Source of the DNA: JABMMZ01 sp044377005
Lineage (GTDB): Bacteria > Bacteroidota > Bacteroidia > NS11-12g > UBA955
Assembly: GCA_044377005.1 (NCBI GenBank)
Contig: JBILJV010000002.1
Location: forward strand, 1 to 64,000
Direction: 5' to 3'
Length of the DNA: 64,000 nt
The notes under the pieces were generated by a model that was not told the DNA's origin, ran no database searches, and worked only from the letters and a program-made list of their open reading frames with translations. Numbering within the stretch: position 1 is the first letter of the stretch; each line of letters starts with the position of its first letter. Positions 43,570 to 53,488 of the stretch are shown here, one piece after another. The position numbers were made by a program, and so were the translations under genes.

Positions 43570-45177
43570 TTACTTTTCCATTGCTTTTTTTATGAATTTC
43601 ACAAAGATTGGGTGAGGGGCTTCAACGGTACTTTTTAATTCAGGGTGAAACTGAACCCCAATAAAAAATGGGTGAGAACTAATTTCTACGATTTCACACA
43701 AACCAGTTTCAGGATTAATACCTGTTAATGACATACCACTTTTTTCAAATTCTTTTTGGAATTCATTATTAAACTCGTAACGGTGTCTGTGGCGTTCACT
43801 GATTTTGCTTTTGCCATAAATTTTGTAGGCCAAACTTCCTTTTGTTAAATTGCAATCGTATGATCCCAAACGCATAGTACCACCTTTTATAGTAATGTTT
43901 TTTTGTTCGCTCATCATGCTTATAACAGGGAACTTCGTGTTTTCATCCATTTCTGTACTGTGAGCATTTTTCATTCCCAAAACATTTCTTGCAAATTCAA
44001 TAACACAACATTGCATACCTAAACAAATTCCGAAAAATGGAATATTGTTTTCACGCACGTATCGAATGGTGGTTAATTTACCTTCAATACCTCTGCCACC
44101 AAAACCCGGAGCAACTAATACGCCATCAAAGTCCTTTAATTTATCAGAAACATTTTCATCAGTGATAAGTTCACTGTGAACATATTTCAAATTAACCTTA
44201 CATTCATTGGCAGCACCTGCGTGGATAAAGGCTTCATTAATTGATTTATAAGCATCAGGTAATTCAACATATTTACCAACTAATGCAATATTAACCTCAT
44301 TTTTAGGATGTTTGATATGTTGTAAAAACTCTTTCCATTGTTCTAAATCAGGTTCTTGTTTGGCTGCTAATTTTAATTTAGATAAAACAACTTTGTCTAG
44401 TTTTTCTTTAAGCATTACCAAAGGTACATCGTAAATTGTGCTTACATCTATGCTTTCAATTACAGCATTGACATTAACATTACAGAACAAAGCGATTTTT
44501 CGTCTAATTTCGGCATTTAATGAATGTTCTGTTCTACAAACCAATATGTCAGGTTGAACACCACTTTCTAACAAGAATCTAACAGAATGTTGGGTTGGTT
44601 TGGTTTTTAATTCACCAGCAGCACTTAAAAATGGGATAAGTGTTAAATGGATAACAATCGCATTGTCATCACCCATTTCCCATTGAATCTGTCTTACCGC
44701 CTCAATAAATGGCAAAGATTCAATATCACCAACGGTACCACCAATTTCTGTTATTACAATATCGTAGTTGCCTGAATTGCCTAAAATTTGAATTCTTCTT
44801 TTTATTTCATCTGTTATATGAGGAACAACTTGAACTGTTTTGCCCAAATAATCACCTCTTCTTTCGTTTTGAATAACAGTTTGGTATATTTTACCAGTTG
44901 TTACGTTGTTAGCTTGAGAAGTTGGAACATTTAAAAAACGTTCATAATGGCCTAAATCCAAATCGGTTTCAGCACCATCTTCGGTTACATAACATTCACC
45001 ATGTTCGTATGGGTTTAATGTGCCCGGATCAACGTTGATATAAGGGTCAAGTTTTTGTATCGTAACACGATAACCTCTTGCTTGTAATAACTTGGCTAAT
45101 GAGGCTGAAATTATGCCTTTCCCTAATGATGATGTAACTCCTCCGGTTACAAATATGTATTTACACTTCTGTTCCAT
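43570..45177 (-). CDS. pyrG: CTP synthase
   Basis: 535 residues. The N-terminal synthetase domain (KYIFVTGGVTSSLGKGI, 'QKLDPYINVDPGTLNPYEHGE') and the C-terminal class I glutaminase with nucleophile in GICLGMQ and the partner 'HPELKST' are both present. It makes CTP from UTP, ATP and glutamine. It has its own -7 element at 45256-45263, with a leader of about 75 nt, and converges with the DtxR-type gene (4 nt apart). Confidence 0.98.
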   Translation of the reverse strand: MEQKCKYIFVTGGVTSSLGKGIISASLAKLLQARGYRVTIQKLDPYINVDPGTLNPYEHGECYVTEDGAETDLDLGHYERFLNVPTSQANNVTTGKIYQTVIQNERRGDYLGKTVQVVPHITDEIKRRIQILGNSGNYDIVITEIGGTVGDIESLPFIEAVRQIQWEMGDDNAIVIHLTLIPFLSAAGELKTKPTQHSVRFLLESGVQPDILVCRTEHSLNAEIRRKIALFCNVNVNAVIESIDVSTIYDVPLVMLKEKLDKVVLSKLKLAAKQEPDLEQWKEFLQHIKHPKNEVNIALVGKYVELPDAYKSINEAFIHAGAANECKVNLKYVHSELITDENVSDKLKDFDGVLVAPGFGGRGIEGKLTTIRYVRENNIPFFGICLGMQCCVIEFARNVLGMKNAHSTEMDENTKFPVISMMSEQKNITIKGGTMRLGSYDCNLTKGSLAYKIYGKSKISERHRHRYEFNNEFQKEFEKSGMSLTGINPETGLCEIVEISSHPFFIGVQFHPELKSTVEAPHPIFVKFIKKAMEK

Positions 45178-45255
45178 TTTGCTGATTTTGATTGGTTATT
45201 TGATGCTGATTTATGTATAAAGTACATGGCACAGATGGAGCAGATAACCGGATGA

Positions 45256-45263
45256 CAAAGGTA
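45256..45263 (-). promoter_or_regulatory. -7 element (TACCTTTG) of pyrG
   Basis: TACCTTTG on the minus strand, 78 nt upstream of pyrG and just after the kdsB stop. I see no clear attenuator hairpin in the leader. Confidence 0.45.
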
Positions 45264-45270
45264 GTAGTTT

Positions 45271-46029
45271 TTAGTCTATCATTTCAGGATTGCTTTTCAA
45301 GAAATTTTCAACAGTTACCAAATCTTCTGGTGAATCAATCGCAGGACTTTGAAAGTCAGTTTCTAAGACATTGATTTTAAATCCATTGTCTAGCCATCTT
45401 AATTGTTCTAAACTTTCCAGTTGCTCCAATTCACTTACTTGTAAAGATTTTAACTTAGGAATAATTTCTGTGCGAAACCCATACATTCCAATATGTCTGA
45501 AATAGCTGTAATGATTCACCCAATCCTCACTTCCAATTCCTCTTAAATAGGGGATTGCCTGACGTGAGAAATACAAAGCATTGTTAATTTTATCTGTAAC
45601 CACTTTAACGTGATTGGGGTTCAACAAATCATCTTGGTTTTTTATTCTTTTTTTTAAGGTTGTTATTTTTGTATTTACATTCATTAACCCCTTTGCTAAA
45701 ATGCTGATTTGATTGGGTTGAATAAAGGGTTCATCGCCTTGTAAATTGATTAAAAGATCAAAAGATTCATTCAGCTTTTCTAAGACCTCAAAACAACGAT
45801 CTGTGCCACTTTGGTGATGAACATTTGTCATCATGCATTCACCAAAAGTATTAACATGTTTGTATATTCTTTCGTCATCTGTTGCTACAATAACTCGGGC
45901 GTTTAATTCATTTTTATTGGCTTGTAAATAAGTTCTTTGTATTAATGTTTTTCCAGCAATGTCTATCAGTGGCTTGCCTTCAAATCGGGTTGACCCAAAT
46001 CGGGATGGTATGACTATTAATGTTTTCAT
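45271..46029 (-). CDS. kdsB: 3-deoxy-manno-octulosonate cytidylyltransferase
   Basis: 252 residues, the usual length. 'IPSRFGSTRFEGKPLIDIAGKTLIQRTY' is the nucleotide-binding start; 'NLQGDEPFIQPNQI', 'YFSRQAIPYLRG' and 'HIGMYGFR' are family signatures. It activates KDO with CTP for lipopolysaccharide core synthesis. It follows the DUF5686 gene after 7 nt and probably shares its transcript. Confidence 0.96.
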   Translation of the reverse strand: MKTLIVIPSRFGSTRFEGKPLIDIAGKTLIQRTYLQANKNELNARVIVATDDERIYKHVNTFGECMMTNVHHQSGTDRCFEVLEKLNESFDLLINLQGDEPFIQPNQISILAKGLMNVNTKITTLKKRIKNQDDLLNPNHVKVVTDKINNALYFSRQAIPYLRGIGSEDWVNHYSYFRHIGMYGFRTEIIPKLKSLQVSELEQLESLEQLRWLDNGFKINVLETDFQSPAIDSPEDLVTVENFLKSNPEMID

Positions 46030-46036
46030 TGTTATT

Positions 46037-48544
46037 TTAAAAACTAACGCTTAATCCAACTTTAATGGCAAATTTATTAATATTAGGATTGTTTAAGTGT
46101 GTTAATCTATGAATGGCAACCACTTGTAAAACTTTAAAGATGTTTTCTATTCCATAAGCGACTTCAATGTATGGTTCTCGGTTGATTGAATTCGTAATTG
46201 GAGTTATAGGCTTGCCTTCAAATACTTTGCCGCTTGGAATGATGTCTATGTTTCTTTCACTTAGTTTTCCCATAACCATTCTACCTTCGGCAAATTCTCT
46301 CCACTTCAGTTTTTTCATTAAAGGAATTCGGTTGAAAATAGCACCGTTAAAATGGTGTTCCATTTTGAAAAATAAACTTTGATCGGTTACGAATTCAAAA
46401 AAGTTCATCAAATTATAGGCAGATGTATTATAAATGAAAGATTGATTCCCTCTGTGAACTTCTAACAATGGGTAAGGTAGTCTTTCAAATATTTTTGTTC
46501 CTGAAAGTGTAAAATCAGTTCGTCCCCAATATCCAAAACTCAACCCTTTTTCTATGGAAGCGGTTATTCTGTTGTAATTAAATCTACTCCCCATAAATCC
46601 TTTTAATCCCCTTGTGTAGTTAACCGACAAGGCAAGACCTCCTGGTTTAGATTGTTTTACACGCTCATTGTCGTTTTGTAAATAGTATTCTTTTGGTGCC
46701 CATCTTAGTCCCAAAACTAGAGCTGCATTGGTGAAATTGCTTGAAACATTATTACTGTCATTGAAATTAGTTTTATAAGCAAAATTGAAATTATTAACGG
46801 GTTGAAAAATGTATTCTTTGTGAGTAAAAAGGGCCTTGGCATGCCAACCTTTGGTAAACTCACTATTGATCCAAATTTTTGATTCTTTGGTTCTGTTTAA
46901 TTGACTGGCGGCAAAGATAGAAACAGCTGTAAATAAATTGCTTGAACCATAATAGTCGTCGTTTACGCCAATTTGTTCAATGTCATTTTTGTATGACAAG
47001 CCTGAAATGGTCCAATGTTTTCTGTGTAAAACTCGTTCATATTGTAACTTGTATTTCCATAAATCATCTCCCAAACCATAAGCGGCATAACCACTTAAGA
47101 TATTTTTTTTACTAAATTTGAAATTAGTTTTAGCTCCAACTCTCACTCTGTGTCCTTCCAATACATTGTAGCCATACAAAAGTGCGTATGGTCCCCAATC
47201 TATTTTACCAATTGTTTTATATCCATTAAATAATATATTGATAAATTCAACATAATTTTTAACCACTTTAACATTGGTTAAAGTGTCAATTTTGGACAAA
47301 GCTCTTTTTTCATCAACAGAAAGTTCTTCATGACGCATCGTATCCCAAAAGGCCTCACTTTGTTGAGTGGCATCATCGTTCATTGACACTGCCGCATCAA
47401 AAAACTTATTGGTACGGTCTTTATTTACTATAATTTTTTCATATGAATTGGTGAACAAGGCAATCATACCTGCTGATTTTTTGGAAATTTCAGCAATATC
47501 AATCAAAATTCTAGTTTTTACAGGCACATAAACACCTGCTTCAGTTACTTCTAATTCTTGTGTAATTTTTAGTTTTTCTACAAAGTTTAAATTGGCTTTA
47601 TTGGTAATACTTAAAGTTAATTTTTTAAGAGCAAAAGAGCTGTCTTCTATCCAAATATAACCAGTAAATACTAGGTCGAGTGGATTTTTAGGAGTTACTT
47701 CAATTTGATAAATTTTTCGCTCAGATCCCAATTCATAAAAAGAACCTTTCAATGAATAATTGTAATAACTAAAGGACGATTTGCTGATAGGTGAAATAAA
47801 GTTCTTTTCTAAAATAGGAAGGATATTGTCATTGAAATTATACTGTTGAAAGGTAGAACCTAACAATTGAGATAAAAATGAACCATCATCAACGCCTATC
47901 CCTTTAATTCTTGAAGCGACAATAACTTCCTTTACTAGTTTTGGATTTTTATTGAAGTAAAAATTACTTAAATTTTCAGACAAAAAGATGGGCAAAACTT
48001 GTTTATTTTTATCTTCACTTAAATAGGATAGAGTGTCAAAAATACCTTCTACACTTTTTAAAAGTTTTTTGTTTTTTAAATCTTCAGATACATTGTTTAC
48101 CGCTATTTGTACTTTAGTAAAACTTTCACACTCAAAAGAATTTAGTTTTTCGAAATTGTAATTCGCTTTGTTTTCTTGAGCAAGTTTAATAATCCTAAGA
48201 GCCCTGTTGATTTTATTTGAAGTAGTCACACCCTTAAAGAGTAATTCTTCTTGTTCTAACTTAACATTGATTGTCTGTGTGGTGAAGGGTTTTATAGGGT
48301 AATACAAAGTTTTGTAACCAACATAAGAAATGATTACAGTATCAGAAAATTGACTGGTTTTAATGGAGTATAAGCCATTGAAATTTGAATATCCACCTTC
48401 CTCAAGTTTATTAAATTGAATAGAGGCCCCTGTTACAGGCTCTCCTGTTTTATAATCCGTAATTTTGCCCTTAACGACCGTTGTCTGTTGAGAAAATAAA
48501 GGAAGACAAGCGAGGCTATAAATGAATAAAACTAAACGATGCAT
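46037..48544 (-). CDS. DUF5686 / carboxypeptidase-like regulatory domain outer-membrane protein
   Basis: 835 residues from MHRLVLFIYS. The signal peptide ends LFSQ; residues ~20-110 are a carboxypeptidase-like beta-sandwich ('VVKGKITDYKTGEPVTGASIQF', 'VIISYVGYKTLYYPI'), followed by a DUF5686 region and a C-terminal barrel-like part ('GYAAYGLGDDLWKYKLQYERVLHRKHWT', 'IENIFKVLQVVAIHRL'). I chose ATG 48544 over 48562 because the -7 element TACTTTTG lies at 48550-48557. Function is unknown; a surface-remodelling or transport role is inferred. Confidence 0.85.
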   Translation of the reverse strand: MHRLVLFIYSLACLPLFSQQTTVVKGKITDYKTGEPVTGASIQFNKLEEGGYSNFNGLYSIKTSQFSDTVIISYVGYKTLYYPIKPFTTQTINVKLEQEELLFKGVTTSNKINRALRIIKLAQENKANYNFEKLNSFECESFTKVQIAVNNVSEDLKNKKLLKSVEGIFDTLSYLSEDKNKQVLPIFLSENLSNFYFNKNPKLVKEVIVASRIKGIGVDDGSFLSQLLGSTFQQYNFNDNILPILEKNFISPISKSSFSYYNYSLKGSFYELGSERKIYQIEVTPKNPLDLVFTGYIWIEDSSFALKKLTLSITNKANLNFVEKLKITQELEVTEAGVYVPVKTRILIDIAEISKKSAGMIALFTNSYEKIIVNKDRTNKFFDAAVSMNDDATQQSEAFWDTMRHEELSVDEKRALSKIDTLTNVKVVKNYVEFINILFNGYKTIGKIDWGPYALLYGYNVLEGHRVRVGAKTNFKFSKKNILSGYAAYGLGDDLWKYKLQYERVLHRKHWTISGLSYKNDIEQIGVNDDYYGSSNLFTAVSIFAASQLNRTKESKIWINSEFTKGWHAKALFTHKEYIFQPVNNFNFAYKTNFNDSNNVSSNFTNAALVLGLRWAPKEYYLQNDNERVKQSKPGGLALSVNYTRGLKGFMGSRFNYNRITASIEKGLSFGYWGRTDFTLSGTKIFERLPYPLLEVHRGNQSFIYNTSAYNLMNFFEFVTDQSLFFKMEHHFNGAIFNRIPLMKKLKWREFAEGRMVMGKLSERNIDIIPSGKVFEGKPITPITNSINREPYIEVAYGIENIFKVLQVVAIHRLTHLNNPNINKFAIKVGLSVSF

Positions 48545-48549
48545 TTTTG

Positions 48550-48557
48550 CAAAAGTA
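48550..48557 (-). promoter_or_regulatory. -7 element (TACTTTTG) of the DUF5686-kdsB operon
   Basis: TACTTTTG on the minus strand ends 5 nt before ATG 48544, so the mRNA may be leaderless. The element lies inside the longer ORF and argues against its upstream start at 48562. Confidence 0.45.
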
Positions 48558-48720
48558 TTCATTTATTTTAATAGATTAAAAGACTAGTGTATACTTTTTT
48601 GCTCAGGTGTAAACATTATTTAATACTTAAAATAAATAAATTCAATTGATCTGAGAGGATTTAGCGTCTATTTTTTTGACTTATTTTGTGCTTTATTATG
48701 TGTATTTTGTTCAAAACTCA

Positions 48721-48754
48721 TTTTGTATAACAACTTTAAAACAACTTATTTTTG
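48721..48754 (+). promoter_or_regulatory. Promoter of the TPR protein gene
   Basis: TTTG (48722-48725) and TATTTTTG (48747-48754) are spaced by 21 nt. The element ends 7 nt before ATG 48762. Confidence 0.6.
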
Positions 48755-48761
48755 CCTAATA

Positions 48762-51700
48762 ATGCATAAAACTGCTTTTAGTAAACATATTTATCTATTA
48801 CTGTTTGTTTTTTCAACACCTTTTTTTGGTGTAGCTCAAAAGACAGCAGGTAACGAAAATCGTATTAAATTATATAACAATGCAATTGAGTTGTATGACA
48901 AACAATTATACAATGCTGCCATTTCTATTTTTATGGATTATTTGCCTTATGCAAATGATGCTGTGAATTCTATAGATGTGGAATATTATATTGCAAGTTG
49001 TAAACTAAAATTAATGCACCAAAATGGGCTTGCGAATATGCTTGACTTTATTCAAAGACATCCGCAAAGTCGAAAAGTTAACAATGCCAATCTTGAAGTT
49101 GGAGATTATTACTACAACACTACTAAATTCAGAACAGCACTATCGTTCTATAAAAAAGTAAATCCTATGGGGTTGTCGGAAGAGGAAAAGCAAACCTTGT
49201 CTTATCGCAAGGGATATTGTTACTTTAAAACCGCTAAATTTAAAGAAGCCAAAGAAGAGTTATATCCCCTAACAACTTCTGAAAATCCCTACATTACCGA
49301 AGCAACCTACTATTATGGTTATGTTAGCTACATGAACAAAGAATACAAGGAAGCTCTTAAAGCATTTAAAAAAGTAGAAGACAAAAAAGAAGAAGTTAAA
49401 CTTTATATTGCTGAAATTTATTATCTTCAAAACGAATATCAAAAAGCTGTTGACTATGCAGTAGGTAAAAACTTTGAAGGTCTTAATAAAAATAGAGATA
49501 TGTTGCTTGGTAAATGCTATTACCGTCTCAAAAATTATGACAAAGCACTTGAGTGCTTTGAGAAAAGTAACTACAAACTTTCTGAATTAAACAATGCTGA
49601 AGCTTATGAAATTGGTTACACTTACTTTGTGAATAAAAACTGTATTAAAAGTTCTGAATTATTTGAGAAAATAGCAAATGCAGGAGATGTACTTGCCCAA
49701 AGTGCAAGTTATAACTTAGGCGAATGCTTTCTTCAAGTGGGAAAAAAACAAAATGCATTTAATGCTTTTTATGAAGCTCAAAGAACTGATTTTGATAAAT
49801 CTATTCAAGAAGAATCAATGTATTCCTATGCCAAATTAGCCCACGAATTAGATTATAACAATAAATCGATTGCCGCCTATCAAAAATTTATAGATTTTTT
49901 TCCTAAATCTATATATCGAAACGAAGCAAGAAAGAATTTAGCAAATATTCTTCTTTCTGCCAATGATTACAAAGCTGCCATTAGTGTGTTAGATGAAATG
50001 TCAATGAGCGATCAAACCACTCGTGAACTTTACCAAAAAGTATTGTTTCTAAGAGCACAAGAATTATACCTCCAAAGAGATTTTGCCAATGCTGAATTGA
50101 TGTTTAAAAAATCAATTGCTAATAAAGTGGACAATGACTTGGTTGGGGAGTCATACTTTTGGTTAGGTGAAATGGATTACAAACAACGCAAAGACGATAA
50201 CGCAAGATTTAACTACCAACGCTTTTTGGAAAATGCGGAATCTAAAAAAACTAAGTATTATCCAGATGCCCTATATGCAATCGGATATACTTATTTTAAC
50301 CAAAAGAAATACCAAGAAGCTGCCATTTATTTTAACAGATATAAAACAAGTGTGGGTTATACTTTACCGGAAAATATGTTCCATGATGCAACTTTACGCT
50401 TGGGCGATTGCTATTTCTCTATTTCTGATTATAATGCAGCTTTGGATGCCTATTCTTACATTGTAAGTAACAAAAATACAGGTGCCGATTATGCCATGTT
50501 TCAACAAGGAATGATTTATGGCTTGCAAAATAAATCAGCTAATAAAATTGCCATCCTTAAGAAAATTTCTAGAGATTTCCCCAATTCACCTTATATTCCT
50601 GAAGCCATATATCAAACCGCTAGAGAATATTATGATTTAGAAAATTACAAAGAAGCTGAAAGATATTATCGATATTTAATAGACGATTACCCTAATTCAT
50701 CATTAGCAAAAAATTGTTACGAGTCTTTAGGAAGTATATATTACATCCAAGGGGATTACAGCAATGCTTTAACTCAATATAAATACATCGCTAAAACCTA
50801 TCCTGGTACTCCCGAAGCTCAAAAAGCAATTAGAAATTCTGAATCAGTTTACAAAAAGCAAGGAAATATCAAAGAATATGTTGATTGGGTGAAATCTTTG
50901 CCAAATGTTAATATAAGCACAACTAAAGAAGACTCTCTTTACTTTGATGCTGCTTTTCGTTTGTTTTTGAACAAGGAATACACCAAAGCTTCAGTTGATT
51001 TTGAAGATTATTTAAAAAACTTTAGCAGTGGATTCTTCATATTTCAATCAAACTATTATGCTGCAATATGTTATTTAAATCTTTCTAATGAAGAAAAAGC
51101 AGTGACTAAACTAAAGTTTATTGCAGACAATCAAATTTCTGAATTTAAAGAAGATGCACTTGATAGATTGAGTGCTATCTATAAAAAGAATGAGGACTGT
51201 ACCAACGCGTTACCTTATTTTGAACTTTTAGAAAGGTTCAGTACTAATAATGTTAATCTTAAAAAATCGTTAATGGGTCAAATCAGTTGTAATAATTTAT
51301 TAGGAAATAGAGAAAAAGCAAAAACCAAATCTGAGTTATTGTTGAAATATGACAGATTAAGCAATGTGGAGTTTGGGGAAAGTAACAATACCATAGCAAA
51401 GTATTATTTACATGACAGTATGTATAAATCAGCCAATGCTTATTTTTCCAAAACGTTAAAAAATCAACAAGATGTGTATGCGGCAGAAGCCAAATATTAC
51501 CAATCATATATGTTCTACATGCAAGACAGTTTAGATAAATGTAGAAAAAGCATTATGGAGTTTAATAACCAATTTAATAATTATGATTTTTGGTTAGGAA
51601 AAACCTTTGTTTTATTGTCTGATTTTTACATCAAAAAAGGAGATAAATTCCAAGCAAAAGCTACATTAAACAGTGTATTGGAAAATTTTGACGATGTCGA

Positions 51701-51779
51701 AATTCTTAGAATTGCCAAATTGAAATTAGAAGCTTTAGAACCAAAGTCGAATAGTAACGAATTGTTGAACGAAGATTAA
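48762..51779 (+). CDS. Large periplasmic tetratricopeptide-repeat protein
   Basis: 1005 residues from MHKTAFSKHIYLLLFV, with a signal peptide ending GVAQ. The body is almost wholly TPR helices, for example 'AYEIGYTYFVNKNCIKSSELFEKIA', 'AIYQTAREYYDLENYKEAERYYRYLIDDYPNS' and 'CYESLGSIYYIQGDYSNALTQYKYIAKTYPGT', resembling the TolA-binding/BamD type of repeat. The longer ORF from TTG 48723 is rejected because it would contain the promoter. Homologues of about 1000 aa are common in Bacteroidota; I know no proven function. A scaffold for envelope complexes is a guess. Confidence 0.85.
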   Translation: MHKTAFSKHIYLLLFVFSTPFFGVAQKTAGNENRIKLYNNAIELYDKQLYNAAISIFMDYLPYANDAVNSIDVEYYIASCKLKLMHQNGLANMLDFIQRHPQSRKVNNANLEVGDYYYNTTKFRTALSFYKKVNPMGLSEEEKQTLSYRKGYCYFKTAKFKEAKEELYPLTTSENPYITEATYYYGYVSYMNKEYKEALKAFKKVEDKKEEVKLYIAEIYYLQNEYQKAVDYAVGKNFEGLNKNRDMLLGKCYYRLKNYDKALECFEKSNYKLSELNNAEAYEIGYTYFVNKNCIKSSELFEKIANAGDVLAQSASYNLGECFLQVGKKQNAFNAFYEAQRTDFDKSIQEESMYSYAKLAHELDYNNKSIAAYQKFIDFFPKSIYRNEARKNLANILLSANDYKAAISVLDEMSMSDQTTRELYQKVLFLRAQELYLQRDFANAELMFKKSIANKVDNDLVGESYFWLGEMDYKQRKDDNARFNYQRFLENAESKKTKYYPDALYAIGYTYFNQKKYQEAAIYFNRYKTSVGYTLPENMFHDATLRLGDCYFSISDYNAALDAYSYIVSNKNTGADYAMFQQGMIYGLQNKSANKIAILKKISRDFPNSPYIPEAIYQTAREYYDLENYKEAERYYRYLIDDYPNSSLAKNCYESLGSIYYIQGDYSNALTQYKYIAKTYPGTPEAQKAIRNSESVYKKQGNIKEYVDWVKSLPNVNISTTKEDSLYFDAAFRLFLNKEYTKASVDFEDYLKNFSSGFFIFQSNYYAAICYLNLSNEEKAVTKLKFIADNQISEFKEDALDRLSAIYKKNEDCTNALPYFELLERFSTNNVNLKKSLMGQISCNNLLGNREKAKTKSELLLKYDRLSNVEFGESNNTIAKYYLHDSMYKSANAYFSKTLKNQQDVYAAEAKYYQSYMFYMQDSLDKCRKSIMEFNNQFNNYDFWLGKTFVLLSDFYIKKGDKFQAKATLNSVLENFDDVEILRIAKLKLEALEPKSNSNELLNED

Positions 51780-51796
51780 CATTTAGTTTAGCAATT

Positions 51797-53347
51797 ATGC
51801 CTCAAGAAATAGAACTTAAACTATTGCCTGAACAAGCTTTTGATGAATCTTTTATCATCGAAAAAGTATCGGCTGCGCTTCATGTCTCTGTTTCGGATAT
51901 TTCAGCTCTCCGTTATCTCAAACGTTCCATTGATGCTAGAAAAAAACCTCATGTATTTTATGTTCTCAAAATTCTTGTTTTTATAAATGAGACAATAACA
52001 GAGGAAGATTTTGACAATGGGTTTACAATGGAACCTTTAAAACAAAATAAATCTATAGTTATCATAGGCTTTGGTCCTGCCGGTATGTTTGCCGCTTTGC
52101 AGTTGATAGAAAAAGGGATAAAACCAATTGTGTTTGAAAGAGGAAAGTCGGTAAGAGATAGACGAAGAGATTTGGCACAGTTGAATAAAAGTTTAAGTGT
52201 AAATCCCGAAAGTAATTATTGTTTTGGCGAAGGAGGTGCCGGAACATACAGTGATGGTAAATTATACACCCGAAGCAAGAAAAGAGGGAATATAAAAAAA
52301 GTATTACATTGTTTGGTCAATCATGGGGCCTCTCATGATATTTTGGTAAACGCCCATCCCCATATTGGAACCAATAAACTACCACAAATTGTAGAAAATA
52401 TAAGAGAAACTATTTTGGCGGCTGGAGGCGAAGTACATTTTAATTCCAAAATGACTGACATGCAAATTGTGAATGGAAAAATTACTTCGATTTCAATTAA
52501 TGACCAAAAACAAGTGTCAGTTTCTCATTTAATATTAGCCACAGGTCATTCAGCACGCGATGTGTTTGAATTGTTGAATGACAAAAAAATTCACATAGAG
52601 TCGAAACCATTTGCATTGGGGGTAAGAATAGAACATCCACAATCGGTTATTGACCAAATTCAATATGGCAGAAATGACAGAGGAGAATATTTGCCTCCAG
52701 CTTCTTATTCTTTAGTCACACAAGCGGCTGGAAATGGTGTGTTTTCTTTTTGTATGTGTCCCGGAGGTATCATTGCTCCAGCATCTACCAATGCCGAAGA
52801 AGTCGTTGTGAATGGATGGAGTCCAAGCAAAAGAAACGGTTTTTTTGCCAACAGTGGCATGGTTGTCACGGTAAATCCAGAACATTGGCAAAAGAAATTT
52901 GGGAATCATGCTTTGTCAGCATTGAATTTTCAGAAAGAGGTTGAACACAAAGCCTATTTAAAATCGAATTCCATCGTTGCCCCTGCACAAAGAATGGATG
53001 ATTTTATCAGAAATATTGATTCAAATTCCTTGCCCGAATGTTCTTATTTGCCGGGGTTAGTATCAGCTGACTTGCGTTCCATTCTTCCTCCCTTTATCAG
53101 TCAATCATTGGCAGAAGGCTTGTCGCATTTTGGGCAATCATTAAAAGGGTATAGAACCAATGATGCGGTATTGGTGGGGGTGGAGAGTAGAACCTCATCA
53201 CCAGTAAGAATACCAAGAGACAAAGAAACACTCCAACATTCCGAAATTACAAATTTATATCCATGTGGTGAAGGTGCAGGTTATGCAGGTGGCATCATGA
53301 GTGCCGCATTGGATGGTATGGCTTGTGCTTTGGCCGCTTTGGATTGA
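51797..53347 (+). CDS. FAD-dependent dehydrogenase (COG2509 type)
   Basis: 516 residues. An N-terminal ~85-aa domain ('LRYLKRSIDARKKPHVFYVLKI') precedes the dinucleotide fold VIIGFGPAGMFAALQL. The family blocks 'FGEGGAGTYSDGKLYTR', 'LATGHSARDVFELL', 'GVRIEHPQSVIDQIQYG', 'FCMCPGG' and the C-terminal 'YPCGEGAGYAGGIMSAALDG' are present. The enzyme family is uncharacterised in detail; a flavin-dependent oxidation or reduction in the cytoplasm is implied. It follows the TPR gene by 17 nt and is likely co-transcribed. Confidence 0.88.
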   Translation: MPQEIELKLLPEQAFDESFIIEKVSAALHVSVSDISALRYLKRSIDARKKPHVFYVLKILVFINETITEEDFDNGFTMEPLKQNKSIVIIGFGPAGMFAALQLIEKGIKPIVFERGKSVRDRRRDLAQLNKSLSVNPESNYCFGEGGAGTYSDGKLYTRSKKRGNIKKVLHCLVNHGASHDILVNAHPHIGTNKLPQIVENIRETILAAGGEVHFNSKMTDMQIVNGKITSISINDQKQVSVSHLILATGHSARDVFELLNDKKIHIESKPFALGVRIEHPQSVIDQIQYGRNDRGEYLPPASYSLVTQAAGNGVFSFCMCPGGIIAPASTNAEEVVVNGWSPSKRNGFFANSGMVVTVNPEHWQKKFGNHALSALNFQKEVEHKAYLKSNSIVAPAQRMDDFIRNIDSNSLPECSYLPGLVSADLRSILPPFISQSLAEGLSHFGQSLKGYRTNDAVLVGVESRTSSPVRIPRDKETLQHSEITNLYPCGEGAGYAGGIMSAALDGMACALAALD

Positions 53348-53488
53348 TTGTTATCATATAATCATTTTAATTTTTTAGGGTAATTTAATTTTTGGGGATA
53401 TTATATTTTTTGATTATAATTGGAAAAAATTTAAAAAAAAGTAAAATTATAATAAACATAAAATCAATATTTTTCTTCTACAACATCA